Below are positions 24,418 to 33,691 of a stretch of DNA of 49,242 bases, one piece after another (position 1 is the first letter of the stretch; every line of letters begins with the position of its first letter). The notes under the pieces are model-generated. The model made no database searches. It saw only the letters and a list, made by a program, of their open reading frames with translations, and was not told the DNA's origin. Position numbers and translations under genes: made by a program. Source of the DNA: a bacterium (GTDB lineage: Bacteria > Patescibacteriota > CPR2 > UBA1875 > JAJYID01); contig JAJYJC010000007.1 of assembly GCA_021796415.1 (NCBI GenBank), forward strand, positions 1-49,242, written 5' to 3'.

Positions 24418-24602
24418 ATGAAACATGTGAAATATTAGTTTTGTTCGGTAGTAGTTTTCGGAAGAATTATAAAATCAAAAAACATAAAATCTTAGGGGTT
24501 TTATTTTTTTATATCTTTGTTATGATTGATTTAAGAATTGGGCAAAATCTTGTTAAAAACCTTAAGAAAGATCACTAAAACTCTACAAAAGGCAGGTATG
24601 AG

Positions 24603-24875
24603 ATGAGCTCAGGTACATTACAGGAGGGTGAAATCACAGGAAGCTTGAGGGACGTGAGAACCTTTCAAGGCAAGGTCGTCGGGCGGATAGATGTGAGCGA
24701 AAGCTCTATACTGCTCACGTACAAGATCGATGGAGTTGAGAAACCCGTGCTCGAGTATCTGTCAGCAGCGAAGCACGGGGACGTGGGTGTGGGGCACGGG
24801 GTTACGTATGATGCTCACCACCCTCTATCAACAACCAAGACGCTGACACAGTTTTCACTCCCAAGGGACGATTGA
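24603..24875 (+). CDS. Hypothetical small soluble protein
   Basis: This 90-residue protein is not recognised. It looks mainly beta (VRTFQGKVVGRIDVSESSILLTYKIDG), has no membrane segment and no Cys. AAGGCAGG precedes the ATG. It is monocistronic and GC-richer than its flanks, like other accessory genes in this window. Confidence 0.6.
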   Translation: MSSGTLQEGEITGSLRDVRTFQGKVVGRIDVSESSILLTYKIDGVEKPVLEYLSAAKHGDVGVGHGVTYDAHHPLSTTKTLTQFSLPRDD

Positions 24876-24938
24876 CGGCTGGCACTTGCCGGCAATTTTG
24901 GCAGGTTTTGGGTCTGGGTTGCTGTGAATTTCATCTAC

Positions 24939-24958
24939 GGGGCGGCACATGCCGCCCC
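24939..24958 (+). terminator. GC-rich hairpin after the 90-residue gene
   Basis: GGGGCGGC / GCCGCCCC with a 4-base loop. Only a broken T-run follows (CTCCTTTTCCTCCTTTC), so termination is likely but not certain. Nothing else is seen in 24959-25103. Confidence 0.6.
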
Positions 24959-25103
24959 AGGAGGTTTGAATCTCCTTTTCCTCCTTTCTTAAATGTTTGT
25001 AACAAAACCACTTTACAGGGAGTGGATTAGAATGTCTTTTTTATGTCAGTGTCACGGTTCGAAATGGAATTTAAGTTTGATTATTTGCATTTAATATTAG
25101 AAT

Positions 25104-25436
25104 ATGTCACTTCCACTACATCACTTTATTCACACTCATAGCGTTGACAACGAAAAGTTCGAACGTTTGCACAAAAAGAAGTATGTGCGAGTGATTGATG
25201 CGCTTATTTTTGTAATTGCCTTTGCCGGACCGATGACCACGGCCCCGCAGGCTATCCGGATTTTTATAACCCATAATGCCCAGGGGGTCTCTGTCGCCAC
25301 TTGGTTCTTGTACGTGCTTGTTCAGGGAGCGTGGCTTCTTTATGGCATCGCCCATCGCAACAAACCTATTATTATCTCAAACATTTTGTGGATTTTTTGG
25401 CAATCTCTTGTAATGATCGGCGCAATTATATATTGA
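25104..25436 (+). CDS. SemiSWEET / PQ-loop transporter
   Basis: This 110-residue protein has three membrane helices and the half-transporter features of SemiSWEET: FAGPMTTAPQAIRIFITHNAQGVSVATWFLYV (PQ motif at 47-48) and WLLYGIAHRNKPIIISN. It would dimerise and carry a sugar or similar small molecule. There is no Shine-Dalgarno site; TAATAT lies 6-7 bases before the ATG, so the mRNA may be leaderless. Confidence 0.85.
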   Translation: MSLPLHHFIHTHSVDNEKFERLHKKKYVRVIDALIFVIAFAGPMTTAPQAIRIFITHNAQGVSVATWFLYVLVQGAWLLYGIAHRNKPIIISNILWIFWQSLVMIGAIIY

Positions 25437-25564
25437 TCTTAAATTTACTTCTGCGTCAGTAAAATCAATCCGTTTATCTTAGAAGATCATCCAATGGAAA
25501 ATTAGCTCCTTTTTTATAATATGCATCAGATCCTATCCAAATCTATAATCGGGGGGCGCGGATT

Positions 25565-25900
25565 ATGACCGGTAATGACAGCGTATCGGAGGTGCGCACG
25601 CGAGTTTCGGGGTATAGGTATCCTTACAAGCTTTGCATCAGGGAATCGCTTCCCGACCTTTTAAAGAGGTATGCTCTGGCATGCCGTGACAAGGAAGGTC
25701 TTGGGGGTATGCAAAAGATCCCTGTCGCTCTGACCGTGGTGGGTGCCAAGCGGTTTCTGATCGAGATAGAAGATGCGGCAAGCGGTGACGCAAAGCAAGC
25801 AGAACAGATACAAGCGCTGCTTGCGGACGGGGACTATGTCCTTTCCAGAGAAGCAGAAGACGTGCTCTGTCGGAGACTCGAAGAGTTGAAGGAAAAGTAG
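25565..25900 (+). CDS. Hypothetical protein
   Basis: This 111-residue soluble protein is not recognised. It mixes beta (KIPVALTVVGAKRFLIEIED) and helical segments (AEQIQALLADGDYVLSREAEDVLCRRLEELKEK). A G-rich site precedes the ATG. A perfect terminator follows at once. Confidence 0.6.
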   Translation: MTGNDSVSEVRTRVSGYRYPYKLCIRESLPDLLKRYALACRDKEGLGGMQKIPVALTVVGAKRFLIEIEDAASGDAKQAEQIQALLADGDYVLSREAEDVLCRRLEELKEK

Positions 25901-25910
25901 AGGGGATGGG

Positions 25911-25939
25911 AAAACAGGGCGCCGCCCGCGCCCTGTTTT
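25911..25939 (+). terminator. Terminator after the 111-residue gene
   Basis: AAAACAGGGCGC / GCGCCCTGTTTT with a 5-base loop. Confidence 0.9.
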
Positions 25940-25980
25940 CATGCGGTTGAATTCATTTATGTTGTGCTATAATACGGATA

Positions 25981-26550
25981 ATGAAAGAAGAATTTCCCGG
26001 ACAAAAGTCCAAAGAAAAACTCATAAAGACTCTTCGGAAAAATCCCGTAACCCTCGTTAAGAAGATTATTAAATTTTTTGTTTTTCTGGCCGCCTCCATT
26101 ATTCTGATGATGTATGTGAGCCAGATTGCAATTTTCGCTTCTGTTTCAAACTATATCAATATAGCCGCTTTGTGCGGAGTTATATTTTCGCTTTCGTATG
26201 GATTCTACGTGTGGGTTTGCTGGTACTATGACGTTTACATTTTGACAACCGCGAGGATTATCGAAGTTCGGCAAAAGGGCCTTTTTAATAGGGAGGTCAG
26301 GGAAATCGATCTTGATAAAATCCAGGATGTTACCTACAATGTGTCGGGCGTTTTGTCTACCATTATGGAGGTTGGCAATGTGAAAATTCACTCAGCTTCC
26401 GGTATGCAAGTGGAGATAGAGGGCGTCTCCAAGCCGGGAATCGTCAGGGAAGTTATCGTCAAGCTGATGGAGAAAAAGGGCGCAGGCAAAAAAGACCTGT
26501 CGGCTGACGACATCGCCAAGGCCTTAGCCGAAAGATTGCAGGCAAAGTAA
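25981..26550 (+). CDS. Membrane protein with bacterial PH domain
   Basis: This 189-residue protein has two membrane helices (about 30-50, 55-78) and a bPH2 domain: YDVYILTTARIIEVRQKGLFNREVREIDLDKIQDVTY, VGNVKIHSASGMQVEIEGVSKP. Such YdbS/YdbT-like proteins are common in CPR; the role is unknown. An extended -10 (TGCTATAAT) ends exactly 7 bases before the ATG and there is no Shine-Dalgarno site, so it should be made from a leaderless mRNA. Confidence 0.85.
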   Translation: MKEEFPGQKSKEKLIKTLRKNPVTLVKKIIKFFVFLAASIILMMYVSQIAIFASVSNYINIAALCGVIFSLSYGFYVWVCWYYDVYILTTARIIEVRQKGLFNREVREIDLDKIQDVTYNVSGVLSTIMEVGNVKIHSASGMQVEIEGVSKPGIVREVIVKLMEKKGAGKKDLSADDIAKALAERLQAK

Positions 26551-26750
26551 TTTCATTACAAATTTTCAGTTTTCATTACATTTACATTGAGACAATGAAA
26601 AATTGAGGATTAATTTACAATTCGAAATTCGAAATTTTTATTGAATAACTAATAATTTAAAATTTAAAAAATCATTTCTAATTGTGAATTTCAAATTACA
26701 AATTCTGAAGGGTCTCGAATTGTCGTTCAGCAGATGTTATAATACTCGGG

Positions 26751-26828
26751 ATGACGGGGGATTGGGTCTATGATCAACAAATGGTTGCCGAAAGAAAGAA
26801 AAAATATTATTATATTGAAAGTAAATAA
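26751..26828 (+). CDS. Possible leaderless 25-residue ORF before the foldase gene
   Basis: The ATG at 26751 lies 7 bases after an extended -10 box (TGTTATAAT, -10 hexamer 26738-26743), the same geometry as at 25981 and 28836. It encodes 25 residues beginning MTGDWVYDQQMVAERKKK and ends 15 bp before the foldase start. It could be a real micro-protein, a leader that controls the next gene, or chance. Confidence 0.35.
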   Translation: MTGDWVYDQQMVAERKKKYYYIESK

Positions 26829-26843
26829 GCAGGAACAAACATA

Positions 26844-27869
26844 ATGGCAAATGAAACAAAAAAGTCTTCTGAAAAAGTAGACGCGCTCAAAAAGTCTCCG
26901 GTTGCTAAAAAAACCGGCTCAAAAACAAAAAGAATAGACAAAAACAAGATAAAAAAATTCTTTGATAACAAGAGAAACTTGGCAGTTACCGCCATAGCGG
27001 CAGTGATAGTCGTACTGCTGGCGGTATTTACTGTCGGCATTTACAAATTTGGCTGGAGCGACAATGCAACCCTTGAGGCGGCGAGAATTATTCCATATCC
27101 GGCTATGTTTGTGAATGACACAAGCGTAACTTACATTAAATATCAAGATTACAAAAAGGCTTACACCACCTACATTACCGAGTTTTATATCAAGGGGGAA
27201 AAGAAGCTGGATCCCAACTCCAAGGAAGCGAAGCAGATCTTGAGCGACGCTAACTCCAGAGTCGATGACCTGCTTGTAAAGAATGCGATCATTGAGAGCG
27301 AGGTTAAGAAGCGCAATATCAAGTACACCCAGAAAGATATCGATGACTCTTTCAGCCAATTTGTGAAAAATACCGGCGGAGATCAAGAAGTTGAAAACAA
27401 CCTCAAAAAATACTACGGGCTGACCACAACAAAGTTTAAAGACGAATTCTTCATCGATACATTTCTTTCCGGGAAGCTTCAAAATGCCATTCAAAATGAT
27501 GCATCCCTAAATGCAGACGCCAAGAAGCAGGCAGAAGATGTTCTGGCTAAAGCAAAAGCCGGGCAGGACTTCGCCGAACTGGCAAAAAAATACAGCCAAG
27601 ATACAGCCACGGCATCAAAGGGCGGAGATTTGGGCATGGTTAAAAAAGGAACCATGGTGCCGGAGTTTGAGGACGCTTTGTGGAAATTGAAGAATGTCGG
27701 TGATGTATCGGACCTAGTAAAAACCGTTTACGGCTACCACATTATAAAACTGACCGGCATAAACGGGGACCAGAGACAAGCCAGCCATATCCTGATCAAG
27801 ACAAAAGACTTTGATACCTGGCTTGCAGACCAAGTCAAAAGCGCCAAAATCGTTAAATGGGTAAAATAG
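26844..27869 (+). CDS. Parvulin-type peptidyl-prolyl isomerase, membrane-anchored
   Basis: This 341-residue protein helps fold exported proteins outside the cytoplasmic membrane. It has a Lys-rich cytoplasmic tail (1-48), one membrane helix (about 50-70), a SurA_N/PrsA-like helical chaperone region, and a PpiC domain from about 225 ([55 protein letters not shown]). The end repeats [16 protein letters not shown], as in PrsA-like proteins with a second partial domain. No lipobox is seen. Confidence 0.9.
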   Translation: MANETKKSSEKVDALKKSPVAKKTGSKTKRIDKNKIKKFFDNKRNLAVTAIAAVIVVLLAVFTVGIYKFGWSDNATLEAARIIPYPAMFVNDTSVTYIKYQDYKKAYTTYITEFYIKGEKKLDPNSKEAKQILSDANSRVDDLLVKNAIIESEVKKRNIKYTQKDIDDSFSQFVKNTGGDQEVENNLKKYYGLTTTKFKDEFFIDTFLSGKLQNAIQNDASLNADAKKQAEDVLAKAKAGQDFAELAKKYSQDTATASKGGDLGMVKKGTMVPEFEDALWKLKNVGDVSDLVKTVYGYHIIKLTGINGDQRQASHILIKTKDFDTWLADQVKSAKIVKWVK

Positions 27870-28044
27870 GTTATTAGGCCAGTGGGTTTGTGGGTTAATG
27901 GAAATTGGCAAATACTCAATACTGGATACCGCATACTCAATACCGAAATTTTAAAATCATTTGTCTTTTAAGCATTAATCATTTAAAATTTTTACAAGGG
28001 TGATTGAGGAAGACCGCGTTTGGCGCGGTGCCTTCAAGCAAGCT

Positions 28045-28073
28045 AAAAAAGATCCGTACTCCGGGTCTTTTTT
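28045..28073 (+). terminator. Terminator of the foldase gene
   Basis: AAAAAAGATCCG / CGGGTCTTTTTT. Upstream a small GACCGCG / CGCGGT hairpin lies at about 28013-28030. The rest of the 355-bp spacer 27870-28224 has AT-rich repeats, TATAAT at 28091-28096 and an orphan GGAGGTG at 28130. Confidence 0.85.
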
Positions 28074-28224
28074 AACGGTTGTGGTTAGGTTATAATGCTG
28101 TTAACCGGTCATTAACCCAAAACCAAGAGGAGGTGCACCTTAGCAATCGGGACAAGGGCCGGCACATGTGTTTGGAAAAGCCAAGGCTATTGAAAGTAGC
28201 GAAAGGCAAACCAAAGGAGTCAAG

Positions 28225-28731
28225 ATGGATAAGCAGGTCAGAATAACGCAAGCAGTATCTTGGCAAAGCATGTTTATGCTCAATTTAGTTAAGGCGATGG
28301 CAGGAGAAGGGCTGAGTGTTGACGACATGAAACTCCTGGCTGAAGATCGGCTCTTAGTAGGGAAATTGGCTGACTGTATTGCCGACAACCTTCTGAAGCC
28401 ACATATGGACACTAGGAGCTTCATGGATCTCGACCCTGAATTTCAGCTCTTTACAAGCAGGCGAGAAGTGAATGCTGCCGAGGTCAGGAGAAGCATGCGT
28501 TTCTTCGGTTACAAGCCGGCAAAGCCGTCAGATATCCATCGAGCCTACAATGTGTGGCATCCCACCAAACAGCCTATTGGCTTCTTTGTCCTGGAAGGTG
28601 CTGTGTTCAAGTACTTTGACAGAGACAAGGTGACCAGATTCAATTATGATCATAACAAGTACGTTTCGGGAGAAGCATTCTGGTTAAACTTCTTTCTCGG
28701 CAAAAAGCTTATTGACGAGTTTGACGAGTGA
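28225..28731 (+). CDS. Hypothetical protein
   Basis: This 168-residue soluble protein is not recognised. I start at ATG 28225 because AAAGGAG precedes it; GTG 28168 lacks a site. It begins with helices (AVSWQSMFMLNLVKAMAGEGLSVDDMKLLAEDRLLVGKL) and ends EAFWLNFFLGKKLIDEFDE. Codon use and the strong ribosome site match the other accessory genes here. Confidence 0.6.
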   Translation: MDKQVRITQAVSWQSMFMLNLVKAMAGEGLSVDDMKLLAEDRLLVGKLADCIADNLLKPHMDTRSFMDLDPEFQLFTSRREVNAAEVRRSMRFFGYKPAKPSDIHRAYNVWHPTKQPIGFFVLEGAVFKYFDRDKVTRFNYDHNKYVSGEAFWLNFFLGKKLIDEFDE

Positions 28732-28754
28732 GAATCCAGTTCCGGAAAAGTGCG

Positions 28755-28781
28755 AAAAGCCTCTCTACACGAGAGGCTTTT
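28755..28781 (+). terminator. Terminator after the 168-residue gene
   Basis: AAAAGCCTCTC / GAGAGGCTTTT, then CTCTTTC. Confidence 0.88.
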
Positions 28782-28835
28782 CTCTTTCTATAAAAAATCT
28801 TCCGTGCCTGAATTGTTTCTGATACAATAGTTCTT

Positions 28836-30446
28836 ATGAAATTGAAGGATTTGGCGAGTGATAGATTTCGATGGCTGGCGCTTGTGGTGCTGGCTCTTTC
28901 ATTGGCTATTGTCATTATCGACAACAGCGTCTTAAATGTGGCGGTTCCATATATTATACGCGACCTTAAGACCAGCCTTTCCTCAATGGAGTGGGTGATA
29001 TCCGGCTATGCGCTAATCATTGCAACGCTTCTCATCACCGTTGGCCGGTTGGGTGACATTTATGGGCGCAAGAAAATATTTTTGTTTGGCCTTGTTTTTT
29101 TTGCGATAGGATCGTTTATTGCCTCAATCGCTCCAAATGTTGGAGTGCTTTTCTTCGGAGAAGCGTTTGTCGAAGCAATTGGCGCCTCAATGATGCTGAC
29201 CTCATCGCTATCGTTAATTGTCACAGAGTTTCGCGGCAGGGAAAGGGCCATAGCTTTTGGCGTTTGGGGCTCGGTAGCCGGCGCGGCAGCAGCTCTCGGG
29301 CCGCTTCTTGGCGGATATTTTACCTCATACTACTCATGGCGCTGGTCGCTTAGAATAAACGTCGTTGTGGCCTTGATTACCATATTGGGCTCAATCTTCA
29401 TCAAGGAAGCAAAGGGGGAACAGGAGAAACACTTTGATTTTCAAGGAATGTTTCTTTCCGGCGCCGGTCTTTTCTCACTTGTCTTTTCTTTGATAGAAGG
29501 GCAGAAATACGGCTGGTTTTATGTGAAAGATGTTTTCAAGATCGATGGATGGCAGTGGCCTCTCGCTCATATCTCAGTGATACCTTTTACCTTTCTGGCA
29601 TCGGCTATTTTGCTCATCGGTTTTCTGCTATGGGAATACAAGCTTGAGAAAGCGGGCCGCGTGCCCTTAATGCGCCCATCCATATTTAAAAATATCAGCT
29701 TCAGCGTCGGCATCATAACGGTTGTCATTATCGGCTTGGGCCAGTTTGGCATCTTCTTTGTGATGCCTATATATTTACAAAATGTTTTGGGGCTTGACGC
29801 TTTTCACACCGGCCTGCTTTTCTTAATTGCTGCGCTTACCATGTTCGTTGTCGGACCCATAACGGGCTTTATCGCCTCAAGAATAAATCCAAAGTGGATC
29901 GTAACAAGCGGCATGTTTATCGTGGCGGCCGGCGCTTTAGTGCTAAGAAATGCTCTGGCTGCTGACGCCACCGGCTGGACGCTGGCCCCGGGGCTTTTCA
30001 TCTTCGGCGTTGGCACGGCGATGGCCTCAGCTCAGTTAACCAATATAGTTCTATCATCAGTTCCCCAGAAGCTTTCCGGAGAAGCTTCAGCCATAAATGC
30101 CACCGCGCGCCAAGTCGGCACCAGTATCGGTATCGCTATCATCGGTATGGTTTTGGCAGGAGCCATAACAACCGGAGTGCAAGATAATGTCAAAAATGAC
30201 CCGAAGCTACCGGCTCCGGTGAAAACAAAAGTTATCGAGTCCGCTGGTTCGACAAGCATCGAAAGCGGCCAGCTAAATCAAGCGGAGCAGAAAGCTCCGG
30301 CTGCAATTACAGACGCTGTCAAATCAGATGTCGAAAATGCTATAGTCGAGGCTTCAAAACAAGCCATTTCCGTCGCAGTCATATTTGTGGCTTTGGGCGG
30401 AGCGGTGTCGATATTTACCAAAAGGCCCGGAAGCGAAAAAAGCTAA
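28836..30446 (+). CDS. MFS multidrug exporter, DHA2 (EmrB/QacA) family
   Basis: This 536-residue protein has 14 membrane helices. Motif A is GRLGDIYGRKKIF after helix 2, and motif C-like residues lie in GSVAGAAAALGPLLGGYF. The opening VLALSLAIVIIDNSVLNVAVPYI is typical of DHA2 drug/proton antiporters. The last 70 residues are soluble and Ala/Lys-rich before the final helix. The ATG lies 7 bases after TACAAT, with a TG one base upstream, and has no Shine-Dalgarno site, so it is probably leaderless. It overlaps the next, converging gene by 4 bp. Confidence 0.92.
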   Translation: MKLKDLASDRFRWLALVVLALSLAIVIIDNSVLNVAVPYIIRDLKTSLSSMEWVISGYALIIATLLITVGRLGDIYGRKKIFLFGLVFFAIGSFIASIAPNVGVLFFGEAFVEAIGASMMLTSSLSLIVTEFRGRERAIAFGVWGSVAGAAAALGPLLGGYFTSYYSWRWSLRINVVVALITILGSIFIKEAKGEQEKHFDFQGMFLSGAGLFSLVFSLIEGQKYGWFYVKDVFKIDGWQWPLAHISVIPFTFLASAILLIGFLLWEYKLEKAGRVPLMRPSIFKNISFSVGIITVVIIGLGQFGIFFVMPIYLQNVLGLDAFHTGLLFLIAALTMFVVGPITGFIASRINPKWIVTSGMFIVAAGALVLRNALAADATGWTLAPGLFIFGVGTAMASAQLTNIVLSSVPQKLSGEASAINATARQVGTSIGIAIIGMVLAGAITTGVQDNVKNDPKLPAPVKTKVIESAGSTSIESGQLNQAEQKAPAAITDAVKSDVENAIVEASKQAISVAVIFVALGGAVSIFTKRPGSEKS

Positions 30447-31087
30447 CTAAACTTTTTCCATTTTCCTTCAGAAATTATCTCAATCTCCCCATCTGTCACA
30501 ACGATTGCGGTGTCATCATCTATGCCGTAGAAGGTAGTATTATATTGCTTTGCGAACTTTGCCAGCAGTTCTTCTGTGAAGGTAGAGCGATCGGGGCGGT
30601 AGAAATGCGGCCGCATACTAAAATCAACTATTCCCAAACCTTTGCCATGCTTAAATCCCGAGGGATCGGCTTTGTCGCTGGTCACTTCCTCCTTGGTAAG
30701 CAGCATTGATCCGGCGCTCGCGCCGACATAAACCTTGCTTTGCAACAATTCCGGCAATTCTTTATCAAGGCCGGCTCTTTTTGCAGCTTCAAGCAAACCA
30801 AAGGCGCTGCCGCCTTCCATGAAGATAACATCAGATTCTTTAAGGCGGAGAAGCCAATTGTCTTTCGGCACGGAAACAAAGTCCATTATATCTATCTGGC
30901 CAATCCCCATTGCCTTGATTTTCATTAAGTTGTCGATCATCCACCACTTGTTCGTTTCAGAGACCAGATTTACCGAAGTCATAATGTAGCAAAGAACAAT
31001 GTCTTCCGGTTTCTTGCCGACTAGTTCGAAGAATTTCTTTTCAATGCTTTTATTTGTAATGCCCTGGGAAGTTAAAAGCAGCTTCAT
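30443..31087 (-). CDS. Peptidase S51-like protein (dipeptidase E / cyanophycinase type)
   Basis: This 214-residue protein has the class I glutamine-amidotransferase-like fold. VIFMEGGSAFGLLEA and VYVGASAGSMLL give the nucleophile elbow with Ser124, as in aspartyl dipeptidases. The rest (GLGIVDFSMRPHFYRPDRS, YGIDDDTAIVV) fits the family. Its start lies inside the end of the SGNH gene (38-bp overlap), so the two are coupled. Confidence 0.88.
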   Translation of the reverse strand: MKLLLTSQGITNKSIEKKFFELVGKKPEDIVLCYIMTSVNLVSETNKWWMIDNLMKIKAMGIGQIDIMDFVSVPKDNWLLRLKESDVIFMEGGSAFGLLEAAKRAGLDKELPELLQSKVYVGASAGSMLLTKEEVTSDKADPSGFKHGKGLGIVDFSMRPHFYRPDRSTFTEELLAKFAKQYNTTFYGIDDDTAIVVTDGEIEIISEGKWKKFS

Positions 31088-31724
31088 TTTCCTCCATTTT
31101 TCTAATTATTTCCGCGAACATTTTGCCGATCTTTGTGTGGTCCACTTTTTCAAAATGGGTACCGTCAACATCACTTGGAGCGGCGACTTTTGCCATATCG
31201 ACAAATTGGCAATTATATTTCTCGGCGATTAGGCGATATTCTTTGGCGAAATCTTTTGATTTTTCCGAACTTCCTTTATAAGTAATTTTATAATCCTCCA
31301 TTTGTGGTTTAATGATTGGCGGTGAAACTAGGATGATTTCTGTTTTCGGCATATTCTTCAGAATAATGTTAATGAGTGCCTCGGCTCCTTTTGCAGCTCC
31401 TTTTGCATCCCGATTACAGTATTCCTTCAGATCGCAGCTTCCGAGCCAAAGGATGACAAAGTCAAGATCAAATTGCGACAGGAGACAGGGGACAAGATAT
31501 TCTTTACCATTTTTATCTTCAAAGCCGGGATGATCATCATCTAAATTTGTAGTTCTGCCCCAAAGTCCTTCCTCTATAATTTCGAATTTTTCACCTAATG
31601 CGTTTTGAAGCACACCGGTCCATCTGACATTTGCCGGATAACGGCCTAAATCTCCGGGGATAACACCTTGAGTATTTGAATCGCCGTAGCACAATATTCT
31701 TTTTGCATTGGGATTTGTGTTCAT
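31050..31724 (-). CDS. SGNH/GDSL-family hydrolase
   Basis: This 224-residue cytoplasmic esterase has the GDSL block as ILCYGDSNTQG (nucleophile Ser), a block with Gly and Asn partly changed (FVILWLGSCDLKEY, so the oxyanion Asn may be replaced) and the catalytic DGTHF. It resembles arylesterases of the SGNH group. It is first in a two-gene unit with the S51 peptidase. Confidence 0.85.
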   Translation of the reverse strand: MNTNPNAKRILCYGDSNTQGVIPGDLGRYPANVRWTGVLQNALGEKFEIIEEGLWGRTTNLDDDHPGFEDKNGKEYLVPCLLSQFDLDFVILWLGSCDLKEYCNRDAKGAAKGAEALINIILKNMPKTEIILVSPPIIKPQMEDYKITYKGSSEKSKDFAKEYRLIAEKYNCQFVDMAKVAAPSDVDGTHFEKVDHTKIGKMFAEIIRKMEENEAAFNFPGHYK

Positions 31725-31762
31725 AAGGGAAATTATAGCACAAAATATGTTTTGGCGGTTAG

Positions 31763-31790
31763 CACTAGCCTAAACCGGTTTAGGCTAGTG
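31763..31790. repeat. Perfect 28-bp palindrome
   Basis: CACTAGCCTAAACC is followed directly by its reverse complement, with no loop. It sits between the SGNH gene start (38 bp away) and the dapA terminator. A dimeric regulator site or a recombination site are both possible. Confidence 0.8.
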
Positions 31791-31819
31791 GCACAAATTT
31801 GAATTAATCTTTAAAAATG

Positions 31820-31854
31820 AAAAAGGTCCGCCGGAAGAAAAGGCGGACCTTTTT
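31820..31854 (-). terminator. Terminator of dapA
   Basis: AAAAAGGTCCGCC / GGCGGACCTTTTT with a 9-base loop; T-runs on both sides. Confidence 0.92.
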
Positions 31855-31887
31855 CCGGCGGACCGGGGTGCAAGCGTAGCTTGCGAA

Positions 31888-32778
31888 TTATCCCAAGAGG
31901 CCAACCTTGCGCATTTCAGCTTCGAGCACCATGCTCTCCTCAGGCGTGGCCGGCATCATCGGACTGCGGAGTCCGCCAACCTCAAAGCCGAGAAGATTCA
32001 GCCCCCCCTTGGCCAGAATCGGATTGCTGACCGCAAACAGCGCATCGATGAAGTCGGCATAATTTGCCATCAGATTGGCGGCAGCCTGGGGATCTTCCGG
32101 GTAGATGCTGATAGCTTTCTTGATCACCCGGCCGATGAAGTGTGACGCGACGCTGACATTGCATGTTGCGCCGTTATACAGAGCATAGATCAGTTCGCCG
32201 TCATTGCCCGTGGCGATGAGGAAATCGGCGGGAAGCAGTTCCCGATAGTCGGGCATTTGCCCCACATTGCATTCCTTGATGCCGACGATGTTCTCGTGTC
32301 CGCTCAGCTCGGCGATGGTCTCGGGAGCCATGTTGATCACGCTTCTTCCCGGTATATTGTACATGATGGTCGGGGTGCCGCAGTCAGCGATTCTCGTGAA
32401 GTAGTCGACCACGCCGGGCATTGTCGGCTTGTTGTAATACGGGACGACCGCAAGGACAGCATCGGCATAGCCTGAACTTGCTACGTTACGCGTCATCGTT
32501 TCCGCCTCTTCTGTGCTGTTGGATCCGGTGCCGGCGATGACGAGGCAGCGATCACCGACTGCTTTTGCTACTACCTCAAAAAGGTGATATTGCTCCCGAA
32601 CTTTGAGATTCAAAGCCTCCCCGGTTGTGCCGGCCACCACGATGCCGTCGGTATCTTGCTCGTCGGCCAGGTACTCGGAGAGCTCGGCAGCTTTTCTGTA
32701 GTTGACACTGCCTCGTTTGTTCATTGGCGTTACCATTGCTGTCAGGACCTTTACATCTTTCAAAGCTACTTTACTCAT
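31888..32778 (-). CDS. dapA: 4-hydroxy-tetrahydrodipicolinate synthase
   Basis: DapA condenses pyruvate with aspartate semialdehyde in the lysine/diaminopimelate pathway. The 296-residue TIM barrel has VVAGTTGEALNL, the proton-relay Tyr140 in TIMYNIPGRS, and the Schiff-base Lys168 in IVGIKECN. AAAGGAGC precedes the ATG. No other dap gene is in the window. Related lyases (NanA) cannot be excluded, but the motifs favour DapA. The leader carries a CTGCTGC / GCAGCAG hairpin at 32813-32830. Confidence 0.9.
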   Translation of the reverse strand: MSKVALKDVKVLTAMVTPMNKRGSVNYRKAAELSEYLADEQDTDGIVVAGTTGEALNLKVREQYHLFEVVAKAVGDRCLVIAGTGSNSTEEAETMTRNVASSGYADAVLAVVPYYNKPTMPGVVDYFTRIADCGTPTIMYNIPGRSVINMAPETIAELSGHENIVGIKECNVGQMPDYRELLPADFLIATGNDGELIYALYNGATCNVSVASHFIGRVIKKAISIYPEDPQAAANLMANYADFIDALFAVSNPILAKGGLNLLGFEVGGLRSPMMPATPEESMVLEAEMRKVGLLG

Positions 32779-32938
32779 CTTTGCTCCTTTGTCTAGAAGG
32801 GATAATTCTCACTGCTGCTTTAGGCAGCAGCTTAAACGTACAATGTGCATGGGGGAGATTTTAGCCCCTATCTTTACATAAGTGAAATAATCTGATAGAA
32901 TTATACAAATATAATAAATAATGTTAGGTATGTAACAA

Positions 32939-33592
32939 ATGCTCAAGATCTCCGATGCACTCGAAGAAATCATAGAGGATAATAATCTGCTGGCTTTCGG
33001 CCTGCAACACCGGCTTTTTAATCTTTCTCAACTATCGAAATTTTTACAGCCGTTAGTCGAAACGAGGACAAAGAAAAGCATTACTGAAAGCGCGCTTCTC
33101 ATGAGCCTTTCCAGGTTTCAGCGGGATTTTAAGAAGGAAATTTGGAACATTCAAGATTTTATAATTCTAAACATTACAGTTAATTCCGGTCTTGCTTCGA
33201 TGACTTTCTCTGCCAGCCCCGGAGTTTTAAAAAATATAAGCAAGCTTTACCGAGCGGCTCGCAGTAAAAAGGATTATATAACTCTAAGCCAGGGAACAAG
33301 TGAAATCACCTTGATCGCCAGCCAAGAGCTTCTTGATCTGGCAAAAAGTGTGCTTGGAGAAAGCCCGATATTTGTGAAAAAAGGATTGTCATCAGTGGGC
33401 TTGAAATTTAGCCTAAAATATAACGATATGCCGGGATTTTTCTATCATGTACTGCAAAAAGTTGCTCTTCAGGGAATAAGCGTTCATGAAGTTTCGTCAA
33501 CTTACAGCGAACTCATACTCTATATAGAAGAAGAAAAGATCAGATTGGCATTTGACACTCTTTACAACTGTCTTCCTGTCCGCAGGGGTTAA
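32939..33592 (+). CDS. ACT-domain protein, aspartokinase-like regulatory type
   Basis: This 217-residue protein has a helical N-terminal half (LEEIIEDNNLLAFGLQHRLFNLSQLSKFLQPLV) and two ACT-like segments: ITLSQGTSEITLIASQELLDLAKSVL and PGFFYHVLQKVALQGISVHEVSSTYSELILYIEEEKIRLAFDTL. The second matches the amino-acid-binding ACT of aspartokinases, but no kinase domain is present. It is divergent from dapA, so a lysine- or threonine-sensing role is a reasonable inference. Confidence 0.75.
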   Translation: MLKISDALEEIIEDNNLLAFGLQHRLFNLSQLSKFLQPLVETRTKKSITESALLMSLSRFQRDFKKEIWNIQDFIILNITVNSGLASMTFSASPGVLKNISKLYRAARSKKDYITLSQGTSEITLIASQELLDLAKSVLGESPIFVKKGLSSVGLKFSLKYNDMPGFFYHVLQKVALQGISVHEVSSTYSELILYIEEEKIRLAFDTLYNCLPVRRG

Positions 33593-33691
33593 TTTTTTTG
33601 TTTTATTGACCATGTAAATTTTCGCCTAAATATATATAATTTTTTCAAAACCCACGCACCGGATAAATTGGTGCGGGGTAAAGGAGAAAAA

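Noticed and set aside
28133-28243. A GTG-started frame of 36 codons after GAGGAGGTGCACC
   Set aside because: The GTG would lie inside its own ribosome site, and the frame overlaps the better-supported start at 28225.
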